Below, piece after piece: positions 34,351 through 44,422 of a DNA stretch of 60,404 bases. Below the pieces are notes generated by a model. That model saw only the letters and a list, made by a program, of their open reading frames with translations. It was not told the DNA's origin and searched no databases. The stretch is from assembly GCA_964568625.1 (NCBI GenBank), contig CAZMQG010000007.1, positions 1 to 60,404 on the forward strand, given 5' to 3'. Both the position numbers and the translations under genes were made by a program. The first letter of the stretch is position 1. Every line of letters begins with the position of its first letter. The stretch is from JBAZAX01 sp964568625 (GTDB lineage Bacteria; Babelota; Babeliae; Babelales; RVW-14).

Positions 34351-35595
34351 TTAATATGTGCCTAGTTTTTTTGGAATATCACTGGAATAAAAAGGCTGAT
34401 CCGGTACAGTTTCGGTTTTGGTTGGCATTTTGTATGTTGTACGCTTTAATTTTAATGCTTTTTTGGCCGCATCCTTGAATTTGCTTTCTGATGCAGTTAT
34501 TTCGATAATCGTAATTTTTTCTTTTACACCTTCAATTTTTTCTTTTACTTCTTTAATTTCTTTTTCTAACTCTTTGATTGTTTTGCCTAATTGTTTTAAC
34601 CCTGCTGTTCGTTCAGCTCTTTGTTTACGGCTAATCCCTGAGTTTGGGTGTTGCTCTAAAAGATGTTCAAGCTGATCTTTTAAATTATTTTTCTCGTAAT
34701 TTAATTTATCCAAGAAAGCCTTTTTTGCTTTTGGATTTTCTTTAAGTAGAGCTTGTGCTTCATAATGGTAGACTTTATTTCGCATATCAGGATCTAGTTG
34801 AATATAAAAATCCAAGTACTTAAATATGTAATTTTGTCTACTACCCACATCTCCGCCTTTGTCTGTAGATCCCAAAATGATTCTTATATCTTGGAATTCT
34901 TTAGCTTTCAGTTCTTCTGATGTTCCTAGCTTTTCATATAATTGTTTGAGAGTGTCGGCCGAAGCCAATCCTTGTTCTCTTGCAAAATCGCAAATTCTTA
35001 ATAAATGTAGTTTAAAAGTTGCATCCAAAGAATCGATTTCTATTTTTTGCATATTTTGAAGATCGTCAAGTATTAGTATTGCTTCGGATTTTTGTTTTTG
35101 TAGAATTTTTTCCGATATTGGACCTTCCACCACTCCAGATGAAAATGTTACAGATGGTCTTGCTATCGAGAAGCTCAAGGACGTATATGCTTCTTTGATT
35201 GTAGTAGCCATTTTTTTATTGGCTTCGTGTAGCTTTGATTTGGCATTGCTCAACTTATATTGAGTTTCGGATATTTCTTTTTTTATCAATTTTTTTTCTT
35301 TACTTTTTAAGCCTTTGATATTGAGTTCAGATTCCAAGCGATCTATTTTTTGTTGGATGGATTTTATATCTGCACTTAACAAGAGTCTCACCTCTTCAGG
35401 TGTGTAATGACCTGTTACGGCCTTCAGCCGGTCTTGTGCTTGTTTCGATTTGTCAGTCGGTTCGCTTTCCTCAAATTTCTTTTCGATATCTGTTTTGTAT
35501 TTATCACTTTTTTCTGCAAATAAATTCTCAGTTGTTACAAGTGTGTATGAAAATATTATGAATAAAAAATAAAATTGAAATATAGATTTCATCAT
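34351..35595 (-). CDS. Exported coiled-coil protein
   Basis: 414 residues with a signal peptide (about 1-28, ends LFA). The mature chain is highly charged and helical. About residues 65-130 (SIQQKIDRLESELNIKGL then KKEISETQYKLSNAKSKLHE) and about 300-370 (LKQLGKTIKELEKEIKEVKE) have heptad patterns typical of coiled coils, flanking a more globular middle (LDDLQNMQKIEIDSLDATF). No family recognised. It precedes the three larger coiled-coil genes in the direction of reading but is separated from them by a terminator, so it forms its own transcript. Confidence 0.75.
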   Translation of the reverse strand: MMKSIFQFYFLFIIFSYTLVTTENLFAEKSDKYKTDIEKKFEESEPTDKSKQAQDRLKAVTGHYTPEEVRLLLSADIKSIQQKIDRLESELNIKGLKSKEKKLIKKEISETQYKLSNAKSKLHEANKKMATTIKEAYTSLSFSIARPSVTFSSGVVEGPISEKILQKQKSEAILILDDLQNMQKIEIDSLDATFKLHLLRICDFAREQGLASADTLKQLYEKLGTSEELKAKEFQDIRIILGSTDKGGDVGSRQNYIFKYLDFYIQLDPDMRNKVYHYEAQALLKENPKAKKAFLDKLNYEKNNLKDQLEHLLEQHPNSGISRKQRAERTAGLKQLGKTIKELEKEIKEVKEKIEGVKEKITIIEITASESKFKDAAKKALKLKRTTYKMPTKTETVPDQPFYSSDIPKKLGTY

Positions 35596-35803
35596 TTTTA
35601 TACTCTTTCATTAAGTATTATATCTATAAATTTACCTAATTTTTATTATACGCAAAAAGACAAATCGAAATAAAGTGTTTTAATAAATCTAAACAAGATA
35701 TGTTTTAGAGTATGAATGTTTGCTTTGATCTAATTGCTGTGAGTCGAGGAATAAACTCGTTTGTTAACTATTGTGATTATCACTGATAATAAAAATTTAG
35801 ATT

Positions 35804-35844
35804 AAAAGGCGCAGTGTTCTATTTTTTCGAACACTGCGCCTTTT
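35804..35844 (-). terminator. Terminator of the coiled-coil gene cluster
   Basis: 16-bp perfect stem AAAAGGCGCAGTGTTC with its complement, 9-base loop, 23 bases past the stop of the 35867-37864 gene. Confidence 0.85.
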
Positions 35845-35866
35845 AAATGTTTAAAATTTAGGTGGA

Positions 35867-37864
35867 TTATTCAGCTACAAATTCACCTAACCAAATACGA
35901 TGATCTCGAGTGGTGACATTCCCAAAATTAGCACGTAAGGCCTCTTTTAGTGATTTATTACTGTTGTCTTTAGTAAGGCTTTTTATTTGTTTTTTGATAG
36001 AGTTAATTTGGGTTTTGATGGCTTTTGTTTGAGGTCGCTTTTTCTTTAATTCTTCTAGCTTGGCGTTTAATGCAAATCCTTTTGCTGCAAATGCTTGCGC
36101 ATATAATTTTGCATATCCAGAGTCTTTTTGCTCAACAAACATTTCTCTTGCCGCGGAATAACTGTTAGTAAAAGCATCAGCAATTCGTTGTTCTAGCGTT
36201 GCTATTTTCCCTTGGTATTCTAGTGATTTTTGTTTTGTTTCTTTACTGTCGCGTTGTTTTATTAATTCGTCAGCCTTTCTTGTTGATTCTGCATAGGATG
36301 ATTGATACTCCTTAATTATGCCATCAATTACATCCACTTTTGATGGGGTTCCTTGTGATTGAGTATTTTTAATTTTTTCAACATAGGCTTTTATTCTAAC
36401 AAGTTCAGCTTCTGTAGATTCGCGTACCTTTTTAGCTGTAGTGGATTCTGCTTGACCCTCGACACGTTTGAACATGCCCTGACTTGATTGTGCTTTTAGC
36501 GCGGCTTCTCTTTGCTTTATAGCTTTCTCGAAAAATGCTATTACTGCTTCAGGGTTTTGGCGAATTTTTTCCAAAGAAGCAATATATTTTTTTTCGGCTT
36601 CTGCCATTTCTTGCATGTGTATCAATTGTTCTTGTATTACTTTTGTAGGGTCTCCTATTTCTACTTTTAATTTATCCAATTCCTCTTGCAATGATTGAAG
36701 TTCGACAGTTTTTTGTTTTAGTTGGTCAGACTTTTTTGTATTAATGTCCTCAAGCTTTTGCTGTCCTGAGATTGCTTTTTTTTGAGCCTCTTCTAATTTT
36801 GCCTTTAATGCAGTTATTTTTGCTTCATTTGTTTTACTACTTTTCTTTTTGTTAAGTGCTTTTATTTCGGATTGTAATCTATTAATTTCTTGGGTTAATT
36901 TTTTGTTTTTCGCCTCTTGAGTTGCAATTTGTCTATTAGTTTCTTTTAATGCAGTCTCTAAATCTATTGCTTGAGCAACTTGGGTGGCAGCTTGCTTTTT
37001 CTTGGCTTCTTGTTGCTCTAATGCTTCAGTTTGTTTTCTAGTTGCCTCTTCGGCTTCATTATCTGGCTGAGTCACCGGTTTTGGTGTTGTTGCAGGTTCA
37101 GCAATATGTCTTTGCGTTTCGACAGCTGTTTCAGCCTGTGCAGGTTTTAAAGTTTGATTTTCCTCCAATTTTTTTATTGTTTCGGCTCTATCTGTAGGAG
37201 ACATTCTCATTAAAAAATCTGCCTCGGAAGCTGAAAGTCCTCGTGCAATAAGATCAGTTGTTTGTTTTTTTATGGCTTCTGCAGATTCTTTTTCTGGAGC
37301 GTCTGGCTGTGTTAAGGGTTTTAGCTTTGGTGTAGTTAATGGCGAAACCCCTTCCCCTAGAGGTTTTGAGGGCATTGTTGGAGCAACTAGTGTTGGCACT
37401 CTGGCTGGTAGGCCTAGTCCTGCTGCTGGCAAATACCTAGCTTGTGCAGCTTCTGCCTCTTTGGCCTCTTCTCTCTTTTTAGCTGCTTCTCGAACTTCTA
37501 AAGGGGTTGGAAGCCCCGCTGCGGCTTCGGTGAGTTTTTTAGCTGCTGCATCTGTTTTTGTCTCTCGGGCCTTAAGAGCTGCTTCAACAGTTACCCCTCC
37601 TGCTTCCGTTTTTTTTCTAGCAATTGCTTCAGCTTCTTTTTGACTGTATCCTACTGAGATTAATTTACTCATATCAGCTTGTTCTTTTGCGGTAGGTGGA
37701 GTTTTTCTTTGAGCTTCTTCTCGTGCTTTTTGCGATTCTAAAGCTTTTTTTGTTTTTTCATATTCTTCTGGCATATCGCGAACATACTCCATAGCAAATA
37801 ATGCGCAGGAGTTCCCCAAAAAGGCCATACTTAAAATTGCTTTGATAAAAATTTTATATTTCAT
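35867..37864 (-). CDS. Large exported Ala/Lys/Glu-rich coiled-coil protein
   Basis: 665 residues; signal peptide about 1-24 (MKYKIFIKAILSMAFLGNSC...). Residues 30-290 are low-complexity, rich in Ala, Lys, Glu, Thr and Pro, with LISVGYSQKEAEAIARKKTE and LIARGLSASEADFLMRM as two similar short helical (UBA-like in pattern) stretches. About 300-425 is a long coiled coil (KNKKLTQEINRLQSEIKALN, LQSLQEELDKLKVEIG). The rest is helical and charged. Probably last gene of a three-gene operon with 37899-39380 (33-base gap) and 39449-42298. The signal peptide is closely related to that of its upstream neighbour, suggesting paralogy. Function unknown. Confidence 0.75.
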   Translation of the reverse strand: MKYKIFIKAILSMAFLGNSCALFAMEYVRDMPEEYEKTKKALESQKAREEAQRKTPPTAKEQADMSKLISVGYSQKEAEAIARKKTEAGGVTVEAALKARETKTDAAAKKLTEAAAGLPTPLEVREAAKKREEAKEAEAAQARYLPAAGLGLPARVPTLVAPTMPSKPLGEGVSPLTTPKLKPLTQPDAPEKESAEAIKKQTTDLIARGLSASEADFLMRMSPTDRAETIKKLEENQTLKPAQAETAVETQRHIAEPATTPKPVTQPDNEAEEATRKQTEALEQQEAKKKQAATQVAQAIDLETALKETNRQIATQEAKNKKLTQEINRLQSEIKALNKKKSSKTNEAKITALKAKLEEAQKKAISGQQKLEDINTKKSDQLKQKTVELQSLQEELDKLKVEIGDPTKVIQEQLIHMQEMAEAEKKYIASLEKIRQNPEAVIAFFEKAIKQREAALKAQSSQGMFKRVEGQAESTTAKKVRESTEAELVRIKAYVEKIKNTQSQGTPSKVDVIDGIIKEYQSSYAESTRKADELIKQRDSKETKQKSLEYQGKIATLEQRIADAFTNSYSAAREMFVEQKDSGYAKLYAQAFAAKGFALNAKLEELKKKRPQTKAIKTQINSIKKQIKSLTKDNSNKSLKEALRANFGNVTTRDHRIWLGEFVAE

Positions 37865-37898
37865 AATTTATCCTTTATGTTTAATAAAATGGATATTA

Positions 37899-39380
37899 CT
37901 ATTGATTAGCTTGAATTGCTTCTCTCAATGTTTTAAATTTTGTTGGAGCTTTTCCATATTTATCTTTGAGCTCTTTTGTTTGTATACGGATATCCATTAA
38001 TTGTCTTTGATTGGTTGGAGTTGGATTGTTTTCTAACGCGAGCTCTCTTGCTTTTAGTTCAAGATATTTTTGTTTATCAGCTGTGAGTTCTTTTTCTTTC
38101 ATAATTTTTAATTTTTTAACACGTTCTTTTTTCAGAGCTTGTATTTTTTTAGTGCTATATTCGTTTAGCGTTTTTTCTATTATGCTTACAGCATTGCGAG
38201 CTGCTTCTAATCTTTTTAACAAGTTTTTATGCCCGTCTACATTTCTTGGATCTAAACTTTTTTGTTTTTTAATTAAGGTTTTTATCAAAGCCTTTTGTTC
38301 TTTTAGAAAATTTGGAGCGACTTGTCTTAATATTGGTAGGGAAAGTTTACTAATTTCATCTTGCTGGTTTAATTCTTGGCTTTTAAATGCACTGACAAAA
38401 GTTGCACAAAAATGGGCTCCATCTTTTTTGAGTTGTGATTTTTTAGCAGTTTTTAACTTGAGTATACTTTCTCTTAATTCTAAATTGCTTAAAATTGCGT
38501 TTGCTTTACCCTTAAGAGTTTCCAATTTTGTAGCGTCTACTCCATAGCGTTCTTTCAAGCTTTCTATATCTTGATTCAATTTTCTGGAGCTTTCGGATTC
38601 TGGTCCAAATTTAGCGGCAATCCTTTTTTGTATTTCTGCTTCAGAGGCTTTGCCTTTCAATTCGGCTTTCAATTTTTCGATTCCTCTAGCCATACCTTTT
38701 CTGCTTTCATCTATCCCCGCTACAACTCTTTCTGCTGCTTCTATTTGTACTGTTCTCATTTTGAGAATGTTATACATTTTTTGTTGTTCTTCAGGTGTAA
38801 AATGCTTATATGCATCAGGATTAATTTCTAATAATTCATCGCCAAGTTTAATTATTAAATCTTTTTCTTGTGTGGATAATTTGCTTACATCCAAAATTGT
38901 ACCAAATCTTACAGTTGTTTTCATATCTATGCTGCTTAAAAGGCGTCTGGATCTTTCGAGCGCTTCTTTGGTTGCTGAATCGTTAGTCTTTAGGGGTTTT
39001 GTGGTTGCAGCAAGTTGCGGGGTCTTCTTTTTCCCAAATCCAAAAAATTCTCTAAAACTGAATCCTGATTTTTTTTGTGCTGGTTCTGTTACTGGATTTG
39101 GTTTTACTGGAATTTCCTGAACAGGTGGTTTTGGAGGTGTTATTTTTCTTTGTGCTTCCCAGTCCGGTTGAGATCTGGTAGCCTTTTTAGCTGCTTCAGC
39201 GGCTGCAGCTTCTTCCTGCCGTTTCTTTTCAGATTCGAGTGATGCAGTGCGTTCTGAAGATGAAGGTTTTTTAGGCGCATCGGGAGCTTCTCTATGCCAG
39301 TCTTCCATTGCGCTTAGTGAGATTGGATTACTTAATGCTCCCGTAATTAAAATTGTATTGATAAAAATTTTATATTTCAT
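37899..39380 (-). CDS. Exported charged helical/coiled-coil protein
   Basis: 493 residues from the ATG at 39380, chosen for its AAGGAAA site and because MKYKIFINTILITGALSN begins a proper signal peptide matching that of the next gene; the frame is open 13 codons further. The N-terminal 100 residues are polar with Pro-rich stretches (KITPPKPPVQEIPVKPNPV). The remainder is helical and rich in Lys/Glu/Leu, with probable coiled coils around 205-285 and 380-460 (KERVKKLKIMKEKELTADKQ). No family recognised. Middle gene of the probable three-gene operon. Confidence 0.72.
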   Translation of the reverse strand: MKYKIFINTILITGALSNPISLSAMEDWHREAPDAPKKPSSSERTASLESEKKRQEEAAAAEAAKKATRSQPDWEAQRKITPPKPPVQEIPVKPNPVTEPAQKKSGFSFREFFGFGKKKTPQLAATTKPLKTNDSATKEALERSRRLLSSIDMKTTVRFGTILDVSKLSTQEKDLIIKLGDELLEINPDAYKHFTPEEQQKMYNILKMRTVQIEAAERVVAGIDESRKGMARGIEKLKAELKGKASEAEIQKRIAAKFGPESESSRKLNQDIESLKERYGVDATKLETLKGKANAILSNLELRESILKLKTAKKSQLKKDGAHFCATFVSAFKSQELNQQDEISKLSLPILRQVAPNFLKEQKALIKTLIKKQKSLDPRNVDGHKNLLKRLEAARNAVSIIEKTLNEYSTKKIQALKKERVKKLKIMKEKELTADKQKYLELKARELALENNPTPTNQRQLMDIRIQTKELKDKYGKAPTKFKTLREAIQANQ

Positions 39381-39448
39381 AACAGTTTCCTTAAAAGAAG
39401 AGAGAGATTGAAAAGACAATCGCTCTCTTCTTTATTATTTATTTTATT

Positions 39449-42298
39449 TTACTTTGTTTTACTCTTTGTGCTCTTCTTACTTTTTACGCTTTTTTTTAGA
39501 AATGCGGATGTAAAGTACAAAGCATTTTTAAATGGTGCATATTCGCTTATAACGAGACTGTCAACATATTTACTGTTTTGTCTTAGAGCATTCAATCTTT
39601 TTTGTAGCAATTCTGCAGGTGTTTGAGTTGATTTATCATCTTGTTTCATTGGGAGATAAACGGCAAATGTACGTCTGAATTTTATTTGAGCCTCTAATAG
39701 TTCATTAGATGCATTTTTTACATCTACTATTGCCTTATCATATGCCTCTTGTAATTTCGTATCAGTTGGATTGGCTTTTAGATTGACCATTGAATCTTTA
39801 AGCACTGCTTGTGCTTGAACAAATTTTAAGCTAGATTCGTTGCACAGTTTATCAAATTCTTTATCCGGATCAATAGTTTGTTTTTTCGTTGCGGATTTAC
39901 GAATTGTTACATTTCCTTTTGCGTTAAGTAAAGTTTGATTTGCTTCCAGGGATTCGTTCAGACATCTAAAGAATATTGATTGTAATTTATATTTTGTTGC
40001 TTGTTTTCCTAGTAAAAAATTATCAGGAGTGAATCCTTTATCGCCCTCAAATTTTGCGTAATAAATTTTTGAGAAATTTTTAAACAAAATTTTTAAGACA
40101 TTTTTTAGGGAAATATTTTTGTTGTAAACCTCTGTTGATATATCAAGTTCCGGTTTTTTTGTCAGTATGGTGATTGTTTTTTTACCGGCTTTAACATCTT
40201 GAATTTTTTTCATTAGGTCTTTGATTTTTGATACTGTTTCTTTATCAGATTGTGATAATTTTTTATTTATTTGTGTCAATATTGAATTTAGGTAGTCCAG
40301 ATGTTCCCAGAGATTTCTTTCTGTTTTTGGGCATTCCGACAGTTCTTTTTGTAGGGCATAAATTAAATATTGTTTCTCTGTATGCGTCAATCCACTCTTA
40401 ACAAGAGGAACGATTTGTTTTTTCATGAAACTTTTGATCTGGTTATAGTCTCTTTTTTTCTGTAGTTCGCCTATTTGTTTAATTAACACAGTATCTTCCG
40501 GATCGTCTACGGTTGAAATAAGGTCGCCATACATTTTAAGAGACATGTCATTAATAATTTGCTGAAATATCTGAGGAAGCCCTGATACGACTAATTCAGG
40601 CGTTAATTCTTGTTGTTGGGTTATAACTAAACGTGAACAGAGTTTTGTAGCCTCGTCAATTATGAAATTAATTTTTTCAACATCTGTTTTAGATGTATCG
40701 CTTAATGTTGTGTTGATCAGCAAAATAATTTTTATCATGAAAACAAATGCGGAATTTGGTTGTAAAAGAGTTGTAAATAATTCTTTTGCAGGTCCGTCTT
40801 GCATAAGAGTTTTAATATCATCTGGATTTATTGCAATTCCATTAATACCCTGAGGAAGCATCTTGACTACAAACGGAGTAAATGGTGTTCCGAGTTCTCC
40901 GGCGCCTTTATTTGTAAAATCATATTCTATGCTGATTTTGGTTTTTGTTTTTTCTCCTGATGCCGAGTTTCCAGATGTTGCCTCTCCTTCAATTTTGAAT
41001 ATTTTATCGAAGTAGCTGGATGTTTCTAATGCTTTTTTGAATTTTTCTTCAATATCTGTGTAAAAACTTACAACAGAATCAATTACTTCTTTGTTTTCTT
41101 TTTTATCTTTGTCTTCGTCTTTAGCGTCCGGATAAGGCGATGGGGGTACAATTCCTTCATCAGGTTTAATCTCTGGCGTAACAGGTGGTGTTATTGGTTG
41201 GATTGGGGTTATGTCCGGAGTTACAGGAGTTGCTGTAGAATCTTTTTCATCTTGCGTGCCGAGTATTGCTCCCAATATTCCTCCCAAAGCCAGTAGTCCT
41301 ATGCCGATTGCCCCACCTGCAATCAAAAGTTTTTTATTTTTTTGTACAAAGCTTTGAGCCTGTTTAGCGGGAGTTGTTTCTTTTGGAGGTTCTGTGATAG
41401 TTACCAGCGCTCTGTTTGCTTCCGCCTGTTTTAGTGTTGGGCCAACCGGTGCGTATGATACAGTTTGTCCATATGCACGTCGAAGTGCTTCGGCCTCAGT
41501 GGCCATCCTAGCATATCGTTCCTTTGCTGGAGTGCCTTCAGCTTTGCGGCCTAATAATTCTTCATATCGTCGTAAAGTTGATTCTGTAGCTTGAATTTTT
41601 AATTGCTTTTCGCTTGCCAGAGCCCCTAATCTATCGGATTCTTCTTTGTTTTTTGATTTAAGTGCCGCTTCTAATTGTCTTCCAATCTCCTCAAGTTCTT
41701 TTTTGGTTTGATTTAGGTCTGCTTGTGTTTTATCAATATTTTTTTCTGCTTCTTCTGTGGTTGGTTCTTTTGGCGTTTCAACTTTTGTTGTTACTGGAGT
41801 TGTGGGTTCAGTAGGCTTTTTTTTGCCGCGCTGTTCTATAGCTCTATCAAGCCTTTGCTGCTCGGTTACTTCTACATCCTTTGGTTGTAATGGTGTAGCG
41901 TCTAAAGGTCTTGCTGTTACTGCTGGTTTAAATCTCAAAGATTCTTGGAGTTTTGCTTGACGCTCCTTGAATGTAAGTTCTTTTTCTTCTGTTTTTTCTA
42001 CCGGGCGTGTTACTTCTTCCGCTTTTGGTTGTTGTGGAGCGGTGGCAGGTTTTTTGGGTTGTTGTGGTTGGGAGTCTTGAGTGCGAAATTGCAATTGGCC
42101 TTCGAGGGCTTTTTTTGCGGCTTGCATTCTTTCTTTAGCCGTTTGGGCAGAATCGACAGCTTCTCTTTCAGCCGCTTTTTTTTCAGCTTCTGCCGCTTTT
42201 GCAGCTTTGGCTGCTTCTTCGCCCTCTCCACTAATATTCGAATATCCAAAAAATAGAGCCATACACAAAATGGCTTTTATAAAAAATATCTTTCTCAT
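39449..42298 (-). CDS. Giant exported coiled-coil protein with internal membrane segment
   Basis: 949 residues; signal peptide about 1-24, AAAGGG site before the ATG. Residues 25-320 are Ala/Glu/Lys/Gln/Pro-rich with a coiled coil (EKNIDKTQADLNQTKKELEE). A clear hydrophobic segment follows (about 328-350, LLIAGGAIGIGLLALGGILG), which would anchor the protein in a membrane, then a Pro/Thr-rich linker (TPITPPVTPEIKPDEG-like). The C-terminal 550 residues look folded and mostly helical, with no recognised domain; the tail is Lys/Ser-rich (KKSVKSKKSTKSKTK). First gene of the probable operon, divergent from the pilB-like gene. It may span or tether envelope layers, by inference only. Confidence 0.75.
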   Translation of the reverse strand: MRKIFFIKAILCMALFFGYSNISGEGEEAAKAAKAAEAEKKAAEREAVDSAQTAKERMQAAKKALEGQLQFRTQDSQPQQPKKPATAPQQPKAEEVTRPVEKTEEKELTFKERQAKLQESLRFKPAVTARPLDATPLQPKDVEVTEQQRLDRAIEQRGKKKPTEPTTPVTTKVETPKEPTTEEAEKNIDKTQADLNQTKKELEEIGRQLEAALKSKNKEESDRLGALASEKQLKIQATESTLRRYEELLGRKAEGTPAKERYARMATEAEALRRAYGQTVSYAPVGPTLKQAEANRALVTITEPPKETTPAKQAQSFVQKNKKLLIAGGAIGIGLLALGGILGAILGTQDEKDSTATPVTPDITPIQPITPPVTPEIKPDEGIVPPSPYPDAKDEDKDKKENKEVIDSVVSFYTDIEEKFKKALETSSYFDKIFKIEGEATSGNSASGEKTKTKISIEYDFTNKGAGELGTPFTPFVVKMLPQGINGIAINPDDIKTLMQDGPAKELFTTLLQPNSAFVFMIKIILLINTTLSDTSKTDVEKINFIIDEATKLCSRLVITQQQELTPELVVSGLPQIFQQIINDMSLKMYGDLISTVDDPEDTVLIKQIGELQKKRDYNQIKSFMKKQIVPLVKSGLTHTEKQYLIYALQKELSECPKTERNLWEHLDYLNSILTQINKKLSQSDKETVSKIKDLMKKIQDVKAGKKTITILTKKPELDISTEVYNKNISLKNVLKILFKNFSKIYYAKFEGDKGFTPDNFLLGKQATKYKLQSIFFRCLNESLEANQTLLNAKGNVTIRKSATKKQTIDPDKEFDKLCNESSLKFVQAQAVLKDSMVNLKANPTDTKLQEAYDKAIVDVKNASNELLEAQIKFRRTFAVYLPMKQDDKSTQTPAELLQKRLNALRQNSKYVDSLVISEYAPFKNALYFTSAFLKKSVKSKKSTKSKTK

Positions 42299-42514
42299 TA
42301 CTGCTAACCCTTTCTATAAAATAAAAAAATATGACCTACTTTTTTGTACATTAGCACAAACGATGTTTCAAAGATGAGTTTTTTAAAAAAAATAAAAAAA
42401 CTATTTATGCCTTGGCCTAAACCTATGTTATCAAATTATTGCTGTACAAGATTTGCTTTGCTAAGCTTCATTCAATCTGGATATTTTTAAAAACTCGGAA
42501 TTCGAGGAGTTGTG

Positions 42515-44224
42515 ATGTCAAAAAAGAAAATAGGCGATATTCTTGTTGAACTTAACCTGATTACTCAAGATCAGCTAAAAGAATGTTTAGAAGAACAAAA
42601 AACTAGTGGGAAAAATTTAAGCCAAATTTTATTGGAAAAAAAACTTGTTTCCAGTATTGATCTTGCCAGAGCCTTGGCAAAAGAAGTATCGGTTCCTTTT
42701 ATTGAGCGTATTACCGAACAAATGGCTGATGCTGTTCTTCTTGGCAAGGTTCCTTTAAAGTTTTTGCGTCAACACTCTGTCATACCAGTAATGTTTGAAG
42801 GTCGTAAGACAATTGTTACGGCAAATCCACGTGATTTGCAGCCTTTGGATGATCTGTCATTACTTTTGGGTGGTGATGTAAATTATGCCGTAACAGTGGA
42901 AGAAGTTATTAACGAGGCTATAAATCGTTATTATCCACTTGAAAGCAGCAAGGAGATGATGGAGGAGCTTTCTGAGGGCGAGAAGACTGAAGAGCTTGAA
43001 TTTGAGATTGGGGCGCTTGATGAAAAAGATATCATGCAGCAGGCAAATGAGGCTCCAATTGTTAAGCTTGTTAATCATTTAATTGTTCAGGCTGTTAAAG
43101 AAGATGCATCTGATATTCACATTGAACCGTTTGAAAAAGAACTTAGGGTTCGTTACAGAATTGACGGTGAAATGTATCAGCGTGTAATTCCTCCAAAGCG
43201 ATATCAAAGCGCAATTGTTTCGCGTATAAAAATTATGGCAAATTTAAATATTGCTGAAAAACGTGTTCCTCAGGATGGAAGAATTCAGATTAAGGTAGGT
43301 GATAAGCCGATTGATATTCGTGTGTCCGTGTTACCATGTAACTTTGGCGAACGAGTTGTAATGCGTCTGTTGGATAAATCACGTGGAGCTGTAGATTTTG
43401 ATAAACTTAATTTAAATCCTCGTGATTTTACTGCTTTAAGAAAAAACATAGAAAGACCGAATGGTATAATTCTGGTTAGTGGTCCAACTGGATCAGGAAA
43501 AACGACAACATTATATTCTATTCTAAGTAGATTAAATCGCTCTGATGTTACAATAATAACCGTTGAAGATCCTGTTGAATATACAATTCATGGAATCAGT
43601 CAGGTGCAGGTTAACGAAAAAGCGGGACTTACATTTGCAACCTCACTTCGTTCTATTTTACGACAGGATCCAGATATTGTGCTTATCGGAGAAATTCGTG
43701 ATGCTGAAACGGCACAAATTGCTACTCAAGCAGCTTTGACCGGACATCTTGTTTTAAGTACAATTCATACAAACAGCGCACCTGCAACAATTACTCGTCT
43801 GATTGATATGGGGGTTGAACCATTTTTGATAGCTTCTTCGCTGATATGTGTTCTTTCTCAACGTTTAGTCAGACGTCTTTGCGAAAAATGTAAACAAAAA
43901 TATGCGCCTACCATTGAAATGATTCGTCGAATTGGATTAAGCGAAGAAGATGCCAAATCAATTACTTTTTATAAGGCCGTTGGATGTGCTGAATGTTTGA
44001 ATACCGGGTATAAAGGACGATTGGCAATATTTGAGCTAATGGAAATTAGCGATGAAATTGCGAAATTAATTGTTCAGCGTTCTGATTCTTCTGTTATTCG
44101 ACAAAAAGCTTTGCAGCAAGGATTGACTTTATTGGGAATGGATGGAGTTCGAATGATTCGTGCCGGTGCGACGTCAATTGAAGAGGTATTATCAGTTGCT
44201 TATGTTGAAGAAGTTATGGAGTGA
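42515..44224 (+). CDS. Type IV pilus / type II secretion assembly ATPase (PilB/GspE)
   Basis: 569 residues from the ATG at 42515, with a GAGGAG site 5 bases upstream; a GTG directly before it is also possible. N-terminal MshEN-type domain (IGDILVELNLITQDQLKECL; VPFIERITEQM), then the ATPase: Walker A GPTGSGKTTTLYS, Asp box TVEDPVEY, Walker B LRQDPDIVLIGEIRDAETA and His box TIHTNSAPATI. The zinc Cys pairs are in CEKCKQKY and CAECLNTGYKGR. It powers pilus or pseudopilus extension at the inner membrane. It leads a cluster with PilO-like, PilP-like and secretin genes, which favours a type IV pilus-like machine. Confidence 0.93.
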   Translation: MSKKKIGDILVELNLITQDQLKECLEEQKTSGKNLSQILLEKKLVSSIDLARALAKEVSVPFIERITEQMADAVLLGKVPLKFLRQHSVIPVMFEGRKTIVTANPRDLQPLDDLSLLLGGDVNYAVTVEEVINEAINRYYPLESSKEMMEELSEGEKTEELEFEIGALDEKDIMQQANEAPIVKLVNHLIVQAVKEDASDIHIEPFEKELRVRYRIDGEMYQRVIPPKRYQSAIVSRIKIMANLNIAEKRVPQDGRIQIKVGDKPIDIRVSVLPCNFGERVVMRLLDKSRGAVDFDKLNLNPRDFTALRKNIERPNGIILVSGPTGSGKTTTLYSILSRLNRSDVTIITVEDPVEYTIHGISQVQVNEKAGLTFATSLRSILRQDPDIVLIGEIRDAETAQIATQAALTGHLVLSTIHTNSAPATITRLIDMGVEPFLIASSLICVLSQRLVRRLCEKCKQKYAPTIEMIRRIGLSEEDAKSITFYKAVGCAECLNTGYKGRLAIFELMEISDEIAKLIVQRSDSSVIRQKALQQGLTLLGMDGVRMIRAGATSIEEVLSVAYVEEVME

Positions 44225-44422
44225 AGCGTCCCACGCGAAATTGCTTCATAGCCATTTATACCAGATAGATAAGTTTTGTGGAGTTCTGGCGACGACGGAT
44301 AAACACTTTTAATTCCAGTAAAAAGCTTATTTATTTTTAAAACATTGAATTTTGATTTGCTGGTGAGTTATATAAGACTTGTGAATTTTAGTTGACCAAA
44401 ATTTTGATGGGGGGGCCTTCAA

